64,000 nt of DNA from Strigamia acuminata (taxonomy: Eukaryota; Arthropoda; Chilopoda; Geophilomorpha; Linotaeniidae), in NCBI GenBank assembly GCA_949358305.1, contig OX442323.1, forward strand, positions 7,130,001 to 7,194,000, given 5' to 3'. The position numbers were made by a program, and so were the translations under genes. Position 1 is the first letter of the stretch. Each line of letters begins with the position of its first letter. The notes below the pieces were generated by a model. It was not told where the DNA came from. It saw only the letters and a list, made by a program, of their open reading frames with translations, and made no database searches. Shown one piece after another: positions 22,430 to 33,181 of the stretch.

Positions 22430-22626
22430 AAATCATTTTTAATAAAGGAGCAGGAAATTGTCATTTTTCAACCTTTCACATCCGTTTGCAATTTCCACGA
22501 AGTGCTTTGACAAAATGGGTCGACTAAACCAGAGAGAAAAATAGAGTCGAGATAAACGCCATCCGCTTTAAGTAATTTTCTTCAGTTTTGTTTTGTTTAC
22601 TTGCACAATTTAAGTTTCTCGAGTTC
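22430..22626. pseudogene. Chimeric relic: SVWC gene start fused to a DEG/ENaC fragment
   Basis: 22451-22528 matches the leader and first codons of SVWC 3 (TTTCCACGAAGTGCTTTGA, then ATGGGTCG). From about 22529 the sequence switches to a copy of the DEG/ENaC region at about 21018-21115 (AGATAAACGCCATCCGCTTT). Neither part is translatable, so this is a scar of the duplication that spread the cluster. Confidence 0.6.
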
Positions 22627-22629
22627 GGG

Positions 22630-23495
22630 TTAATATCTGACACCAGCTGATTCTTCTTCATCTGGAGTACTAGGCTCTGGAACTGAAAAACCTGGTTGTG
22701 GCGCTGGCTGGGGTCTTGGGGCTGAAAAACCTGGTTGTGGTGCTAGCTGGGGTCTTGGGGCTGGGAAACCAGGTTGTGGTGGTGGCTGAGGTCTTAGAGC
22801 TGGAGCTGGAGATGGAAAACCAGGTTGTGGTCTAGGTGCGGGTGCTGGAGATGGAAAACCAGGTTGTAGTCTAGGTGCTGGAGATGGAGCTGGCTAACCA
22901 TTAGTTGATCTAGGTGCTGGATCTGGAACAACAGGTGATGGTCTAGGTGGTAAAGATGAAGAAGGACCTGGAGTAGGTTGAAACGAAGAACCTGGAAAAT
23001 CTGAAACAACAGGTATAACTCTATCTTCAGGAATGACTCCTATTTGAGAATTGAGATGGTAGTGTACAGGAGACTCTTCACACATGACATTATCCCACCA
23101 ATCGCAGACCAAGTATGTCTGATTAAATTGAGTTCCATTCGGACAAAGAAAACTATCTTGCCGATGAGGCTTATGACAAATATGAAAAACCTAAAGTTAA
23201 ATTTAACATAAATTTAAAATAAATGTTGGATATTTTTAATTCACTCATTTACCTGACAGCGGGCTTCTACATCTGCATAATATCCTTTGTATTGTTGTGC
23301 TTTACAGTCAAAATTTGTTTGTGGTATAGATGCAAGAATAGGATAATCAATATGTGGAGTTCCTGGTATAGCTGAATAATCCCCTGGTCTACCATCAACT
23401 TGTTGAATTCCGACAAATCCGCCTTGAAATCCTGAACCTGTAAAAAGTCAATATGTTGTAGTGACCTCAAAGATACCTCTTCGAGTGAGCACCAT
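22630..23495 (-). CDS. Chitin-binding type 2 (CBM14) protein with proline-rich tail and in-frame TAG
   Basis: Exons 23508-23477 (Met at 23495), 23437-23253 and 23190-22630. A six-cysteine CBM14 domain spans the exon 2/3 junction (ADVEARCQ then VFHICHK, SFLCPNGT, LVCDWWDNVMC). Such proteins bind chitin in cuticle or gut lining. A Pro-rich tail follows, but a TAG at 22896-22894 cuts it after 166 residues. The frame then stays open for 87 more codons of repeated PGFPSPAPAP type to a natural end, GVRY plus TAA, at 22630. No signal peptide is visible, so the 5' end is probably missing. It could be a young pseudogene, or the stop could be read through. Confidence 0.7.
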
Positions 23496-23519
23496 ATTTC
23501 TATGTTTGCTGAAAACAAG

Positions 23520-24620
23520 AACTAATATTATTTTATGTTTTGTTTCAACATAACTCACTCGACAATTAAATAAAGCCACAATATTATTTCAATAATATTG
23601 TATTTTGTGCCAAGCTTTAGCTTGGCAACAACAGTGACCAATCACGTTGCAGCGCGCATCTCTTTGATGATGCTGCAAGGCACGAATTGGAGGCAGAGCC
23701 TCCCTCCTTCTCGCGCGTACTTAGCCGAATTGCTGCACACGACCCGAAGGCGGCCGTGTGTGATCTTCACAAATTGGTATTCTGCGCAGCTTTACTGAGC
23801 AGAATTCGGAGTGAGCGAAACGGTTTTGGACCACTCTACTCACTCTTGATTTTGCTTCCAACCAACTCACATTCATGTCAAACTTATGCCCAATTGCTAA
23901 GTGTGATCTGTGAGAAGTTTTGGAAGAATTTAGACTCATTGCTGGTCGGTGCCAACAGTACAAAATAGCACTACTGCTTGGATCACTAAGTGTGATTTGA
24001 GCCATCTTTGCTGTGTGAAATTGACATTGAGCTTTCTCTGTCAATTTGAGCGTGCTCCACAGGGATTAGGGTGTATTGAGAAGTAAATTTTGGCATCGGG
24101 TTTACTCTGCCAAAATTCGCGCTCACGCGACGCCATCGACGCCATCTTGGAGCCGACTGATAACCGTGAGTGTGTGTACAAATTTGGAAATACTGAAAAA
24201 GTGTAGTCGACGAGTAGTGTCGACTAGACGTACCCTATAAGTTGGTCGACTAGACGACCAAAAATAAAACCGTCGACAAAACGCGACACAAAACGTTTGT
24301 CGACTAAACGTTTTGTCGACAAAATGAACGTTTAATCGCTGACGTCGACTAGACGACAGTCGACTAAACGATCTGACCCGGCCGATTAGTCCATCCCCAA
24401 ATTATCCATCCTAAACCAAAACAAAAATAAATAAAAAATAAATTGAAAAATTTAATTCTATTGTTGAAACCCGTCAAATGCGCGTATCGCGTACAACGAA
24501 CGTACGTGTGACTTGACTTGTGTTGTTGCGATATTGGGATATCTTGCGATTATTGCGATTAATGCGATTATTGCGATTAATGCGATTATCGCACAAGCCT
24601 AGAAACCACACTCATTTTGA
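23520..24620. other. Probable decayed transposon sequence
   Basis: There is no coding frame. Notable are a GTCGAC-rich, partly palindromic block (24196-24380) and a short tandem of GCGATTATTGCGATTAAT (24540-24595). Confidence 0.4.
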
Positions 24621-25635
24621 CAAGGATACAATTCCACACAAGCCCTTGTATTTTTTTTTGGATTCGATTGAAAAAAGGTGCGTTTTTTTACGATTGTAGC
24701 CGGCGACCGCATGGTAAATTTGGCGGACAATTTGAAAATTTTTCAAATAACCATGAAAATACCACAAATTTGAAAATTGACCGATTAAAATGTTTATACA
24801 ATGTTTCCAGTGTAGAATTTGCCGCTCTTTTGAATGGTGCTGATAACTTTTTGATCTGAGCTACATTTTTTTTTATTTGCTAAAAAACGATTTGTGCTTT
24901 GCCAAATTTTTAAGCAGAATTTTCAAAGCAGAAAGGGAAAATTTCACGATTTTCTAGCGAGGAAAAAAGAAAATTTCCCGATTTTCTGAAGAAAAGTGTA
25001 AAATTTTACGATAATTGCTTTGTAAAGTTGAGGGAAGCAGAACGATATAAAGCAAAATAAAATTAAAAATTAAATTGAATAGGAGGAAAGGAAAAAAAGT
25101 GTAAACATGTTTGCAATTAACAAGAGTACGATGTGTGAAACGAAACGAGTTTCCTGATGAATGAAGAGCTGGGAATCCAAAATTGAACTCTGGCGAGCTC
25201 GATACCATTGACATTAAAAAACCGGATTTTTCACCGCATCATCATCATCATCATCATCTCTCGCTCCACATTGAATTCTTTTTTGTTTGTGTTTTCGCTT
25301 CCTCCGAACTGTGCACTGACCTTGTTCTTAGTAAACCACTTACCCACTAGGACGAGCAGCAGTAAACGGAAACAGCAACTGCGTGGATGCAGAATCAGGT
25401 TCATCTTCATTTTGCGGAGGAAGCTGCAACAACTGAATGATTAAACAAACATTTAAATTGCACATCGCGTCTTTTATTGTCACACACAGAATACGGACCC
25501 AAAACCAAACAACCTTGACGAAAATTCAACTTTTTCAGCTTCAAAGAATGTTGACATTTAATTTCTATTGACCAAATCAAATTAATTTGGCGTTTATCGT
25601 ACCGTTATCTCGGTTTGATGGTACCATAAAGTGTA
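24621..25635. other. AT-rich non-coding DNA with an (ATC)n microsatellite
   Basis: A CATCATCATC run lies near 25236-25258. Frames over it (IIIIII) are repeat translations. Nothing else is recognised. Confidence 0.5.
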
Positions 25636-25639
25636 AACA

Positions 25640-25835
25640 AATTAAATTAAGTGGGAAATGTTCGAAAAAATTGAAATTAAGCCGAAAATTTTCAGAAAAA
25701 AATTGAAATTAAGCCGAAAAATTCAAAAAAATTGAAATTAAGCCGAAAATTTTCGTAAAAATTGAAATTAAGCCAAAAATATTCGAAAAAATTGAAATTA
25801 AGCCGAAAAAGTTCAAAAAAATTAATTTTTTGAAG
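25640..25835. repeat. Tandem repeat of AAATTGAAATTAAGCCGAAA type
   Basis: About six imperfect copies of a 30-bp unit containing GAAATTAAGCCGAAAA stand head to tail. Confidence 0.8.
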
Positions 25836-26522
25836 CTTTTTTTTGTATTTTTTTTGTATTTTTTGGTTGTATCTACCTTAAGATGGCTGCTGGAGACGTA
25901 TCCTTAATGTAGGGATGTTTTGAGGATGATAATGCGAGGGAATCTTTTTGGCTTGTTTTATATAGGATGGGAAATGAGGGCGGAAGGCGGTACCTTAGAC
26001 CGCTACTGACTTTTCGTGCCAAGAAAAGTGAAAGTGAAAGTATAGAAACCAAGAAATTCTTGGTTTCTATATTTTCACAAAGGGTCAGGGAGGCGCATTG
26101 GTGTGTGGTGAGTGGTTGGTTAGGATTTGAGATGATTTCACCTCGAGACCTAGATCTTGACATTAGTGGGCATTTGATATGGGAAAAAAATAATTTGAAA
26201 ATGATAAGTTCATTTTTTAATAATAAAAAATAAAATAAAATGTATGTATTTACAGTAAATGCTTTTTTTCTTTCTTCCCATTCGATTTTACATACAGGGT
26301 GGTCTAAAAGTATGGTTCACAAAAATAATTCCCAAACCGTTTTAGATTTTGATTTAGCAAAATGTTTGTTAGGGTAGTATTTTGAGGGAAATCCAATTAT
26401 GACATCCAATTTGACCTTAGAGGTCATCTTCAAGGTCATCCACAATGTAACTGGAGAACCATGACAGATAAAGAGAAAAAGTGAATTAGAAAGTTGTAGC
26501 GCACCATCTAATGAGTCTAGAA

Positions 26523-26720
26523 CAGGGGTCAGCAACCTTTTGAGATGGAAGAGCCAAAAGTTAAAATTTACATAATTTCCCAGTTTTTAAAGAGCCACTA
26601 ACATATATACCTATATATATATATTTGCGAATGGAACTGGAGAGCCGCATCTTGACATCGAAAGAGCCGCATGCGGCTCGCAGGCCGCAGGCTGCCTCCA
26701 GAACTGGGTACCTCTAGAAC
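26523..26720. mobile_element. hAT-type MITE fragment
   Basis: It begins CAGGGGTCAGCAACCTTTTG and ends near GCATGCGGCTCGCAGGCCGC, the arrangement of a widespread hAT-derived MITE with AAGAGCC segments. The right terminal repeat is degraded, so the exact end is unsure. Confidence 0.6.
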
Positions 26721-26930
26721 TGTTCTTAAAAAATTATCTCTTACTGAAAAGTTTTGAGAAAAAAAGGTTTGAACGTTAGTCGACTCAGCTTTGTAACCTA
26801 AAACTATTGAGGCAACCAAGCTAATCCTCAATTAGGACACTTCATTGGGTCAAACTTGTACGTGGACGCGAGGAAACCCCAAAAAAAGAAAATAATTTAT
26901 TTTGAAATACATTCCAACATGATAGTTTTA

Positions 26931-27735
26931 TGTTACAAGCTGAGTAGACTAACGTTTCAAACCTTTTTTTCTCAAAACTTTAGTTTTCTTTTCATCTTGT
27001 AATTTTATTTGACCTTTTAAATTGTGCTTTTGCTTGGCAGAGGGTGTGTTTTTCCCATCTTGCTGCAATTAGGGTGCTGGACTTTTATGACCCAAACCCA
27101 AACATCTTTGCTCTTCCTTTTTGGAGAGCATCATGTCTTATCAGTGTGTTATAGTCTGTATCATTTTTATTTTGTCATTTTTTCTTCTTTCTTTTATTAT
27201 CCTTAGAAAATAAACTTTAGTCTTGAGAAAATTGTCAGCTAGCACAGTTCAGTCTCCTTTTTTCTCACTATTTTTACATTTAATTTGAATTTGATATTGT
27301 TAACTGGGGAAACTAAATTCAACTGGTGAAATATCATCACTACAATTCAAATTTGGTGCCGAAACCCGGGAATAACTACATAATTTCCCACAACATACAC
27401 TCAACTAAAATGGTATACGTGTGTATGAAATTAAGAGACGAGTCCTCACGATGGCCATTGCTGCTGCAAACACGTTGATGACCACCATTACCACTGGAGT
27501 GGCCAACGCAGCCATTGTGTCGAAGGACGAGCTCAACCTTTGGTCTCAGCAACTGAATCAAAAAATGCTGAGAGCCCAAAAGTCATTCGAAATAAGCCTG
27601 GATCAAGCAAAGTCAGAGCCTGAAATCGACGAAACCATGGGCGACATGGACGCGACAGAGGATCGAGCAGCCGCAACCAGAGCAACAATTGAAAGGTATT
27701 TGCCACCCGCAGCAGACGCATGTTTACACCCTAAA
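26931..27735 (+). mobile_element. BEL/Pao-type retrotransposon remnant: LTR, primer site, partial gag
   Basis: A candidate LTR (TG at 26931 to CA at 27349) is followed by TGGTGCCGAAACCCGGGA at 27354-27371, a primer-binding site of the kind typical of BEL/Pao elements. An open gag-like start at 27421-27735 contains TMAIAAANTLMTTI and RATIERYLPPA. The rest of gag-pol is absent; the remnant ends just before the SVWC 3 leader. Confidence 0.6.
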
Positions 27736-27823
27736 TAATTGTTTTTAAAAAAAGGTGCAGGAAATTATGTCATTTTTCAACCTTCCACATCCTTTTGCCA
27801 TTTCCACGAAGTGCTTTGAGAAA

Positions 27824-28287
27824 ATGGGTCGTCTAATCGGTCACATCTTCGCTGCCCTCGTCGTGCTGTCTTCCATAAATGCGTGGATCATCAAAGAACC
27901 GGTCCAGTATGTGGAAGGTGCGTATTTCAGACACAAATTGCACGCAAATTTAAAATCCGATGCTTCATTTCCCAATTAAACAGAAACGAAAATGTGCGTC
28001 TTATCCGACGGAAGTGAAGTGAAAGCCGAAGAAAAATGGTACGACGAGGACGTGTGCGTCGTGTACGAGTGCAACTTGGATTTCGACGAGTGGGTTTACG
28101 TTAAATACACAACCGGGTGAGATAATTATTAAAATTAAATAAAAAGTTAGAAATATCCAATCAATCAATTGGCAGATGCGAAGAAGTAAGCGTGACCAAC
28201 ACGGACCCGGACCGCGTGTGTCAAATCGAGAAAAACTCGGGAAACTTTCCCGAATGTTGTCCGAAACCCGTTTGCCACGACGTGTAA
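27824..28287 (+). CDS. Secreted SVWC protein 3
   Basis: Exons 27824-27917, 27984-28116 and 28176-28287 give 112 residues. It has a signal peptide (HIFAALVVLSSINA) and an SVWC domain with CVVYECNLD and a closing CCPKPVC. Exon phases match SVWC 1 and 2. Its leader (TTTCCACGAAGTGCTTTGA) is repeated at both SVWC relics near 20.5 and 22.5 kb, so this copy is closest to the duplicated ancestor. The function is unknown. Confidence 0.85.
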
Positions 28288-28504
28288 AGCAAAATGTAAA
28301 TTCAATTTTTAATTGCTTAAATAGAAATTAAAAGAATGATAAAATCACATTTATTCATTTGCTCTTTTCAATAATCACATTTTGTGTCTGACATTTCCAC
28401 TCCATCCTGTCCCGAGTCGTGACATTTGCCTCCAAGTTGCACTTACTGCAGTTCTCCAACACTCTACACACTGACCACTTGACCAGCCACAAATACCAAC
28501 AACA

Positions 28505-31034
28505 ATGAACAATTTCTTGGCATTGTCGCTACTTATACTGTGTGTTTGCACAAAAAGGAGCACGACAAGTGACGAGGTCCAAATCTCAGAAGGTATAGAT
28601 TTATTAACTTTCTTACAATTTAAACCGGTCTGCCTTCCTCGTCAAGATCTCTTTCACCAAAGGAAAAGTCCACCCCATTGTATTATACACCTCCCCCCTC
28701 CGGAATTCACCGTGCTGAACTGCTAAGCACCAGGGCTGGACTGGGAACAAATTTAGTGCCGGGAAATCTGGATGTTCGGGCCACAATTAATCAAGTCGGA
28801 ACGGGCCACAGAAAGCCACGACGGGCCACCGGGAAATTCCCAATATCCCACCGGGCCAGTCCAGCACTGCTAAGCACCTGCTCCCATTAGAACACAGCAG
28901 TTAAGCAGCATTTGGGTCTGGTCAGTACTTGGATATGTGACCTGCTGGGAAGCCCACTTGTGTTCTCATCCTTGTCTGATTAAGATAATGTTTCTGTGGC
29001 AAGAATATCTGCCACCCGCCTCCAACTGGTTTTCTGTGGTTTTTCCCAGTTCTCGGTGCAAATGCAAGGTTGGGTCCTTAACGAAGTCGTCCCACAGATT
29101 GCGGCTTGCATGGCCGAATTCCCAAGAACGGGTGTCCTGCCTACGGGACTATACTCAAAACCACCACAACGTTGATCTATTTCAGCCGGTTTACGACTAA
29201 CTGTGTACTGTGTTCTACTACGCAGAAAAGTAGTTCTGTGTCAAAGCATCACCTTTGACAATGTTGGTAATTGATCACAATGTCTGGAGTTTGATTACAA
29301 TTCTGGTGTTTTGGGCTACTTTTTTGTGCCACTACACCAGTGAAATAGATCAACATTGTGGTGGTTTTGAGTATATGTCCTCCATTCTGCAATCCCTGAA
29401 AATTTATACAGCTGCATTCAAACTTCATAAGAAAAATTGACTTATTCATCTGAAATGACTGCTCCAAACAGGATATGACGTTTTTTCATCGCATCTCTGA
29501 GAAGACAAACGTCAATGTCTGCACATACGTGCGAGAAGAAAGTATCAGCACGAGTTGTCGAAAGATTATAAGAGGATTAAGATTAAGTGAAATTGAAACC
29601 ACTTCTTTGACTTGTGTTTTCTGCACCTGCTATTGGCATTGTTAACACATGTTGTAGGAAGTCATGTTTTTTAGTTCAGTTCAGTAGATTCGATCGAGAA
29701 TTCACTAAAAAGAGAAAACATTTCGTCTTTTGAAGTTTGAAAGCAAATTTTGTCTTAATATTCTGCATTGCTGACATTGTCCGGAACAAACCACACCACC
29801 CTGCTCACCACACTGCCAGATATTTCTGGTTTAAGTTCTCCTGCTCTACCTTCAACAGCAGAATCCATTACCGACACTTACACAGACCTATCTACAATTT
29901 TGTACTTAATAATTTCCGTAACCTTTTCCCTTGACTTCCGTGGAATGCATTAATAAACAATTAATAAAAATCCAATCTAATTACAACTTGTTTTAACAGC
30001 ATGCGAGCAAGAAGCCCAAGGTAAAGTGTGGTACGACGACGATAACTGCATCAAACACACGTGCACCAGTGGATTCGTGATTGACAGCAAGTAATTTGTA
30101 TCGATTCAATGCACATTTTTAGAATCTCTACCATTTACATTTAACACGCAGATGTCCAACACTAACCAACACCGAAGAAACCTGCTTCATCAACCTCTAT
30201 CCGGGCGGATCTTTCCCAGACTGCTGTCCCAAACTCCTATGTGATGACGACACTCACGCGTACAATACACCGGAAGAACACTTCGAAGTGACGACACCGC
30301 AAGAAGAACATGAAGTGTCGACACCAGAAGAAGAATTTCAAGCGTCCACGCCAGAAGAACACGAAGTGTCGACACCAGAAGAAGAATTTCAAGCGACCAC
30401 TCCAGAAGAACACGAAGTGTCGACACCAGAAGAAGAATTGGAAGTGACGACACCAGAAGAAGAGCATGAAGTGACGACACCTGAAGAAGAATATGAAGTG
30501 TCGACACCGGAAGAAGAATTTGAAGTGTCTACACTTGAAGGTGACGAGGAAGGGTCAGGATCAGGATCAGGGTTAGATGTCTATCCCGATTTGGAAGAGG
30601 GGGGCGACGACTCTGATATCATACTTGATGGTGACGAAGTAGGGTCAGGGTCAATTTTTTATCCCGATTTGGAAGAAAGTAGCGGCGACTACGAGATTAC
30701 ATTCAAGCCGACTGAGGAGGAAACTATTTTTGATATTCCTGAATCGACAACTACGGACAATCCAAATTACTACGAGGTCGAGACGGAGGAGGGTTTGAAA
30801 ATTCATTTGACAGGTGATGCTGAGGGAAATAAGTTTGGGCTGGAGATTGAACCAAACGGCATGGGGAGTGAGGAAGAGTTGCTGGTTGAGTTGTTGCATT
30901 ATTTCGACGGCAAGAAATTTGAGATCGAGATTGAAAAACATCGCGAAAAGAAGAAGGATTTGATAAAGCGACTGTTGCACAAATTATCACACAAGAATTT
31001 CGGAGTTGTCGTCGAAAAGTCAAGCAACAATTAA
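28505..31034 (+). CDS. SVWC protein 4 with long acidic repeat tail
   Basis: Exons 28505-28592, 30000-30090 and 30152-31034 give 353 residues. It has a signal peptide (FLALSLLILCVC) and an SVWC domain (CEQEAQGKVWYDD to CCPKLLCDD). About ten repeats of the ST-PEEE-(F/H)EV type follow, then an SGSGSG linker. The C-terminus of about 100 residues, with EGLKIHLTGDAEGN and KKFEIEIEKHREKKKDLIKR, matches no family I know. The Thr-rich acidic repeats could be O-glycosylated or bind calcium; that is inference. Intron 1 (1.4 kb) holds nested transposons. The first two exons could belong to different genes, but signal, phase and domain all fit. Confidence 0.78.
28700..29190 (+). mobile_element. 5S rRNA-derived SINE (interrupted)
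   Basis: GTTAAGCAGCATTTGGGTCT and GGTCAGTACTTGGAT with GTGACCTGCTGGGAA match the internal promoter half of 5S rRNA. Upstream, CACCGTGCTGAACTGC matches the 5' half. A non-5S body with TTTTCCCAGTTCTCGGTGCA follows, as in SINE3-type elements. It is split by a hAT MITE (28731-28869). Confidence 0.65.
28731..28869. mobile_element. hAT MITE, 139 bp, with 8-bp target-site duplication
   Basis: Terminal repeats CAGGGCTGGACTGG and CCAGTCCAGCACTG are inverted with one mismatch over 14 bases. Identical CTAAGCAC octamers flank them (28723-28730 and 28870-28877). The 8-bp duplication and CAG ends mark hAT. It sits inside the 5S-derived sequence. Confidence 0.88.
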
Positions 31035-33160
31035 AAATAATTTGTTAATAATAATAATATTAATGAGAATAAAGAAATTCTTTTGATCCCAAAAATACAA
31101 CAGGAAAGAATTTCTGATTGTTTAAACAAAGGATTTAGAAAAATGAGCTGCTTACCGCACATCATCTTCGTATTGATAAAAAAAAAGCGTTAAGGTAAAC
31201 CCACATGGAATGGAATTCAAAACTGCGGAAAAAATAATTATTTTATAAATTTTAAACGTGTAAAATATCAAACAGAACCTTCGTTTCGTCGCTGTTGTTG
31301 TTGTTTTAACATTACACAAAGCCGCCATTTCGTTTCTTCGTGGAGCATCGCACCATCTAGTGGCGAGGTGAGGAAATTTATAAAGCGTCGTTGCATTGTT
31401 TTTTTTCTAAATAAACTTGGTTCATTTAATAAAAGCATGAAAAATTAAATTTCTACACTATACACATTTAAAAAATGACAATAATTTTTCTTTCACCTGC
31501 AAATAGTGACTCAGCATCATCTAGCGACAAAATTGTAATGTTTTTCTAAACTTGCACAACTTGAAATTTAGAAAAAGAAAAGCAATTTTATTACATTTTT
31601 CGACAGACAATTTTACAGGATTAGTTAGGTTATATTTATTGTAATTATATCGTACTGATATGACTTAAAGCATTGCTTATACAATCCAGCTTCTCTTATT
31701 TCTGTATAGTTAAAAACAAAAACAAATTATGACTTCAATATTCACAATTTAAACAACAATATGACTCTCATTCCTTTTTTCCTTTCTTTTTATCCAGAAG
31801 AAATATTACTTATATTAGTACAATTGAAAAATTTCAAGAACAAAAAAGCAAAATTAAAATTTCCCAAAAATAAAAGCACATTAAACTCAAAAATCTTTTT
31901 CTTTTTCTGTACATTAATCTGGTTCAATCTTCTTCCTGTACAATCGACCAAACCAGACGTCAATCCTCAACTTGCTTAGTGCTTAACCAGTAATTGTAAA
32001 CTAAAACAAAATTGTTTTTGATGTCTAATTTATCCCTGATTAAGAAATTAATTCTGACGTTTTCTTTTCAATCGTACACTTTCAAGAAATTTATATAATT
32101 AATTACAGTGTACTCTGTACGGACCAAACACAGCGACGTTTTCCTACGTCCGGTCCATCTTTACCATTGGGCTAACTGGGCTGCGGCCCAATAATGCCGG
32201 CCACCTCCTGTACGGAGTCTTTATTTATTTATTTACTTATTTATTTATTTAATCGCACTCCAAAGGAGTAAAAAGAAATGAGATACAAGTGAGATATAAT
32301 AATTATTGAACAGATAATAAGTGACGGTCTTCTAAGTGTTCATATTATAACTTGTAAATGTAAAAATGATTTTTTTTAAATTACAACATGGGGTAAAGGT
32401 TTTTTTTTTGTCCGTACAGAGTGCGCCATTTAATTTCTTGTCCAATGTTGCAACTGCTTGCAACACTAAATATACAAAAAAAAAATTCAATGCTTGCAAA
32501 TTTTAAATTTCTAGAACTTTTAGGTATTTTCCTATTTTACATGTATAAAAAAGCTCGCTAAAACATTTCATCATTGGTGAAAAAATAATGGGAATTTTTT
32601 TTTATTTTTATCATCATTATTTGTATCAGTTTAGAAAAAAAAATTCATTTTTTTTAGTAAAAAATTGACAAAAATTACGCTATTTTTTGGTTTTTTTTTT
32701 TTTACCTGCAACAGGGAAAATTCTACAGTACAAAGTCATCCAAAAATTATGATTTGGCAAAAGGATTGTTTTTAAAAACAAAAAAAATCAAAAACTATTT
32801 TTCAGTTTATTTGTTCGTAAACTAAAAAGTTTCAGAAATTATTTTTGGTTTGATTTCGCTGATTTTTTCTTTTTTTTTACCCTGTCTCTTTCGGTGGAAG
32901 AAAATAAAAAGAAACCGGGATTAATTTCTCCACTTCTAAGTGACAAAAACATAGGGTTTGGTTTCAAACATGTACAAATACCACAATTAACATTGACCTC
33001 AATTTACGATTTTTTTTCTTTCTTTAAAGATACATTGCAATATTATTGAGTAAAATGGAAAGTTGTATTGTAGCAAGCATGCAAATGCACTCTTTTATTT
33101 TTTTTGGAAAATTAAACCAAAAAATAAGAAATAAAAAATAAGCCCCCACACTTCTTGAAG
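31035..33160. other. Intergenic DNA with a MITE-like element
   Basis: An AATAAA near 31068 probably ends SVWC 4. A TIR-like pair, CTCTGTACGGAC near 32114 and GTCCGTACAGAG near 32410, encloses about 315 bp with a (TTTA)n stretch. The rest is AT-rich without genes. Confidence 0.5.
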
Positions 33161-33181
33161 TTTCTGGTTTCGACCAACCAA

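Noticed and set aside
25208-25444. 78-codon frame starting with an Ile run
   Set aside because: The Ile run is an (ATC)n microsatellite, and the rest has no conservation or splice context.
28870-28970. Functional 5S rRNA gene
   Set aside because: Only part of 5S is well kept, it carries mutations and a MITE insertion, and it runs into a non-5S body.
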